Part shown: piece by piece, positions 6,959 to 9,363 of the stretch | Position numbering within the stretch: position 1 is the stretch's first letter | How the letters are laid out: each line of letters opens with the position of its first letter | Assembly (NCBI GenBank): GCA_031285975.1 | Contig: JAITVE010000097.1 | Location: 1-9,363, forward strand | Reading direction: 5' to 3' | Source: Candidatus Adiutrix sp. | GTDB taxonomy: Bacteria; Desulfobacterota; Desulfarculia; Adiutricales; Adiutricaceae | DNA length: 9,363 bases | Translations under genes and position numbers: made by a program | Notes under the pieces: model-generated | Databases searched by the model: none | Seen by the model: the letters and a program-made list of their open reading frames with translations, nothing else | Told to the model about the DNA's origin: nothing

Positions 6959-6987
6959 TAGACAGCGGGGTGAAAATAGAGTATAGT
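6959..6987 (+). promoter_or_regulatory. Candidate sigma70-type promoter for lepB
   Basis: TAGACA (6959-6964, five of six bases of the -35 consensus) and TATAGT (6982-6987, five of six of the -10) are exactly 17 bases apart, just after the rsmB stop. The start of transcription would be near 6994, which excludes the far-upstream GTG 6952 as the lepB start on this transcript. This is seen in sequence only. Confidence 0.5.
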
Positions 6988-7038
6988 AAACGATTGAGAC
7001 AGTGGTCTTGTGAAGGTTATTGCCTGGGAATGAGAAGC

Positions 7039-7701
7039 ATGAGCGCGAGCAAAAAGGGCGAGGCGAAGAACGGGGCGGAAACGAAAAAGCCCACCACCGG
7101 CCAGGTGGTTAAGGAATATGCCCAGGCCATTATTTTGGCGGTGGCGCTGGCCCTCGTTATCCGCAGTTTCGTGCTCCAGGCCTTCCAGATTCCCTCCGGC
7201 TCCATGATTCCCACCTTCCTTGAGGGCGACCGGGTGCTGGTGACCAAGTTCATTTACGGCATTCGCAACCCCTTTAATAACAAGGTTTGGATAGAGGCTG
7301 GCCAGCCGGAGCGCTGGGACGTGGTGGTGTTCGTCTACCCGCGCGATACCTCGAAAGATTTCGTAAAACGGGTGGTGGGCCTGCCCGGCGAAACCGTGTC
7401 TATGGTGAACGGCCAGATTTTCATCAACGGGCAGAAGCTGGACGACCCGTATGGAAAATATGACCCGCAGATTGATCCGCGCGGGCGCAACTTTCCGCCC
7501 GTGACCGTCAAGCCCGGCCATTATTTTATGATGGGCGACAACCGCGACTATTCCAGCGACTCCCGCGTGTGGGGCACGGTGGACGAGTCCCTGTTGCGGG
7601 GTAAGGCCTGGCGGCTGTACTGGTCGTGGGATTCCAGCGACCCGGACAAAAGCTTTACCGAACGTTTCAGATTCTCCCGCATCGGGAACAAAGTTGAGTA
7701 G
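7039..7701 (+). CDS. lepB: Signal peptidase I
   Basis: An inner-membrane serine protease that cuts signal peptides from exported proteins, such as the secreted protein encoded at 3314-3973. With this start it has 220 residues. A Lys-rich cytoplasmic tail (1-25) precedes one membrane helix (about 27-46, AQAIILAVALALVIRSFVLQ). The nucleophile Ser55 lies in IPSGSMIPT, the general-base Lys110 in VKRVVGLPGE, and the conserved box GDNRDYSSDSRVWG is at 166-179. The reading frame is open from GTG 6952, but that overlaps rsmB and the likely promoter. ATG 7039 has GGGA 9 bases before it; ATG 7030 is an alternative. The stop is TAG, followed within 7 bases by a terminator hairpin, so the unit is probably transcribed alone. 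Confidence 0.95.
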   Translation: MSASKKGEAKNGAETKKPTTGQVVKEYAQAIILAVALALVIRSFVLQAFQIPSGSMIPTFLEGDRVLVTKFIYGIRNPFNNKVWIEAGQPERWDVVVFVYPRDTSKDFVKRVVGLPGETVSMVNGQIFINGQKLDDPYGKYDPQIDPRGRNFPPVTVKPGHYFMMGDNRDYSSDSRVWGTVDESLLRGKAWRLYWSWDSSDPDKSFTERFRFSRIGNKVE

Positions 7702-7707
7702 CCTCCC

Positions 7708-7735
7708 AAGCCGCCCGCACGGGTGGCTTTTTTTT
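7708..7735 (+). terminator. Rho-independent terminator after lepB
   Basis: Arms AGCCGCCC (7709-7716) and GGGTGGCT (7721-7728) pair over 8 bases with one G-T pair and a GCAC loop, followed by an unbroken T-run (7728-7735). A7708 and T7729 can extend the stem. This is a textbook intrinsic terminator just after the lepB stop, and it separates lepB from pyrB. Confidence 0.88.
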
Positions 7736-7762
7736 GGCCGGGAGGGCAAATACATAAAAACC

Positions 7763-7778
7763 GGGCGCAAGCCCTTTT
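7763..7778 (+). promoter_or_regulatory. Small hairpin with short T-run in the pyrB leader
   Basis: GGGC (7763-7766) and GCCC (7771-7774) enclose a GCAA tetraloop and are followed by TTTT. Only four base pairs, so weak as a terminator, but it sits 24 bases before the pyrB ribosome site, where pyrimidine genes often carry attenuation control. No clear pyrB promoter is visible between the lepB terminator and this point, and no leader peptide is evident. Tentative. Confidence 0.2.
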
Positions 7779-7801
7779 ATTCTCCATAAGGCAGGATGTC
7801 C

Positions 7802-8755
7802 ATGACCGATCCGACCCGTCCCTTTCCCAAGGACTTGATAGATTTAGACGACTTCACCCCCGAGCAGCTGACCCATATTCTGGACACTGCCGAAAGTTTC
7901 AAGGAAGTTTCGGAGCGGGAGATTAAAAAAGTGCCCACCCTGCGCGGCAAGCTGGTGGTCATCTTTTTCCACGAAAACTCCACCCGCACCCGCCTCAGTT
8001 TCGAGGTGGCCGCCAAGCGGCTTTCAGCCGACACCGTGGCCCTGTCCGCCTCCGGCTCCTCGCTGGCCAAGGGCGAAAGCTTATTAGACACCGCCAAGAA
8101 CATCGAGGCCATGAACCCCGATGCCCTGGTCATCCGCCACGGGGCCTCCGGGGTGCCGAGCTTTTTGGGGAAGCGGCTGTCCTTCCCGGTGCTGAACGCC
8201 GGGGACGGGGCCCACGCCCACCCCACCCAGGCTTTGCTGGACATGCTGACCCTCAGGGAACACAAGGGGCGGCTGGACGGCCTGCGCGTAGCCATTATCG
8301 GCGATATTGCCCACAGCCGCGTGGCCCGCTCCAACATGGTTGGGCTCACCAGAATGGGAGCCCAGGTGGCTGTGGCCGGGCCGCCCTCCATGCTGGCCGC
8401 CGAGTTGGCCGAAACCTACGGCGTGGAGGTCTACACCCGGCCGGAACCGGCCATTGAGGGGGCCGACGGGGTGATGATGCTGCGCATTCAGTTGGAGCGC
8501 CAGGCCGGGGCCCTGTTCCCCGGCGCGCGCGAATACGCCCGCGTCTACGGCCTGACCCCGGAGCGCATGAGGCTGGCCAAGAGCGACGCGGTCATCCTCC
8601 ACCCCGGCCCGGTCAACCAGGGGGTGGAAATGCCGCCTGAAATCTATTCCGACCCCCGCTCGGTCATCCTGCCCCAGGTCACCAACGGCGTGGCCGTGCG
8701 CATGGCCCTGCTGCACCTCCTGATCGACAATCCCGAAAAACACCAAGTTCAGTAA
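7802..8755 (+). CDS. pyrB: Aspartate carbamoyltransferase catalytic subunit
   Basis: Condenses carbamoyl phosphate with aspartate to N-carbamoylaspartate, the committed step of pyrimidine synthesis. 317 residues. Carbamoyl-phosphate binding STRTR is at 60-64 (in ENSTRTRLSFE); the mobile-loop motif is AKGESLLDT. Also seen are RHGASGVP, DGAHAHPTQALLDM, GDIAHSRVARSN, the aspartate-binding LRIQLER, and HPGPVNQGVEM near the C-terminus, then VTNGVAVRMALL. All of these are ATCase rather than ornithine transcarbamoylase signatures. AAGGCAGG sits before two in-frame ATGs; 7802 has AGG 6 bases upstream, while 7796 (two residues longer) has AAGG 4 bases upstream. pyrC starts 12 bases after the stop, so the two are co-transcribed. 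No regulatory subunit gene (pyrI) is in the window. Confidence 0.96.
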   Translation: MTDPTRPFPKDLIDLDDFTPEQLTHILDTAESFKEVSEREIKKVPTLRGKLVVIFFHENSTRTRLSFEVAAKRLSADTVALSASGSSLAKGESLLDTAKNIEAMNPDALVIRHGASGVPSFLGKRLSFPVLNAGDGAHAHPTQALLDMLTLREHKGRLDGLRVAIIGDIAHSRVARSNMVGLTRMGAQVAVAGPPSMLAAELAETYGVEVYTRPEPAIEGADGVMMLRIQLERQAGALFPGAREYARVYGLTPERMRLAKSDAVILHPGPVNQGVEMPPEIYSDPRSVILPQVTNGVAVRMALLHLLIDNPEKHQVQ

Positions 8756-8767
8756 GAGGCGAACAAT

Positions 8768-9363
8768 ATGACAGCCATTTTGATTAAAAACGGCCGGGTC
8801 ATCGACCCAGCCCGCGATATTGACGGCGTTTTTGACGTTTTGCTGGCGGATGGTGAAATAAAAGCGGTGGAGAATCCGGGCGTCATCCCCGGCGCGGACG
8901 AGGTTATCGAAGCCGCCGATTTATGGGTGCTGCCCGGCCTCATCGACATGCACGTGCAGTTCCGCGAACCCGGATTCGAGTACTAGGAAACCATGGCCAC
9001 CGGGGCGCGGGCCGCCGCTGCCGGGGGCTTCACCGGCGTGGTGGCCATGCCCAACACCAGCCCGGCCATTGACAATGCCGAGGTGGTGCGCTCCATTCTG
9101 GAAAAGGCCAGGGAAGCGGGCCGGGCCAGGGTCTGGGTGGCGGCGGCCATGACGCGCGGCCGCAAGGGCGAAGTGCTGACCGAATATGAGGATTTAAAGG
9201 CGGCCGGTGCGGTGGCCGTCAGCGACGACGGCTCCTGGGTCGCCAACCCCAAGGTCATGCGCCGGGTGCTGGATTACGCGGCCACCATCGGCCTTCTGCC
9301 CCTCTGCCACGCGGAAGACCACGAGTTGGCCAAGGGCGGGGCCGTGCATGAGGGCCGCGTGGC
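8768..9363 (+). pseudogene. pyrC: Dihydroorotase (class I type) interrupted by an in-frame amber codon; runs past right edge
   Basis: Dihydroorotase closes N-carbamoylaspartate to dihydroorotate, the step after PyrB. The frame starts at ATG 8768 and reads ILIKNGRVIDPARD (4-17), LPGLIDMHVQFREPGFEY (55-72), then TAG at 8984-8986. The same frame continues without another stop to the edge: ETMATGARAAAAGGFTG, AMPNTSPAIDN, AVSDDGSW and CHAEDHELA all match the family, including the SDDG and HxED boxes. The stop replaces the Lys of the usual 'EYKE'. The usual metal-binding HxH is HVQ here (His62, Gln64, codon CAG at 8957). Options are an early pseudogene, an amber read as an amino acid (pyrrolysine occurs in some deltaproteobacteria), restart at ATG 8993, or sequence error. 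An inactive ATCase-associated pseudo-dihydroorotase is less likely because other active-site boxes remain. Family is certain; integrity is not. Confidence 0.85.

Noticed and set aside
6751..7770. Minus-strand open frame of 339 codons opposite lepB
   Set aside because: It covers lepB and its terminator and shows no recognisable domain; a by-product of base composition.
8768..8986. A separate small 72-residue protein ending at the TAG
   Set aside because: It is plainly the N-terminal part of dihydroorotase, and the frame beyond the stop continues the same protein family.
1..9363. A novel defence, mobile or biosynthetic system
   Set aside because: Nearly all of the window is explained by housekeeping genes. 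I see no transposase, integrase, toxin-antitoxin pair, nuclease, CRISPR repeats or att-like direct repeats.

Overview
The window is a GC-rich bacterial chromosome segment made almost entirely of housekeeping genes. It is Gram-negative in character: it has a lipoprotein, a DedA-family membrane protein, type I signal peptidase and a long-chain polyprenyl diphosphate synthase. The set and order of genes, the small 'DIPLPPEL' lipoprotein beside coaBC, and a pyrB-pyrC pair of the dihydroorotase 'REPG' type suggest a deltaproteobacterium (Desulfobacterota). That assignment rests on recalled family resemblance and is moderate at best. I found no mobile element, CRISPR array, tRNA or rRNA, and no convincing new multi-gene system.

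Left part, minus strand (1-2337): a three-gene operon runs leftwards from a good sigma70-type promoter (-35 TGGACA, 17-base spacer, -10 TATAAT). Its genes are a long-chain polyprenyl diphosphate synthase (quinone side chain), a small exported lipoprotein, and coaBC (coenzyme A synthesis), which is cut by the left edge. The genes are 13 bases apart and then overlap by 23 bases.

Intergenic region (2269-2625): about 350 bases between divergent operons. It holds the leftward promoter, two REP-like imperfect palindromes, and a weak possible promoter for the rightward genes.

Middle, plus strand (2626-6955): a tightly packed run of a DedA-family protein, an exported AMMECR1-like protein, def, fmt and rsmB. 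Gaps are 16 and 9 bases, followed by overlaps of 8 and 4 bases. Def removes the formyl group that Fmt puts on initiator tRNA, and RsmB methylates 16S rRNA, so the last three form a translation module. The first two are cell-envelope genes.

Right part, plus strand (6959-9363): lepB appears to be its own transcription unit, with a candidate promoter and a clear Rho-independent terminator. It is followed by pyrB and pyrC, for steps 2 and 3 of pyrimidine synthesis. pyrC is the most unusual locus. An in-frame TAG sits where the family has a conserved lysine, yet the reading frame stays open and well conserved for the remaining 377 bases. Eight codons upstream of the TAG-flanking Tyr, the metal-binding HxH is HxQ. 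It may be a young pseudogene, a recoded amber (for example pyrrolysine) or a sequence error.
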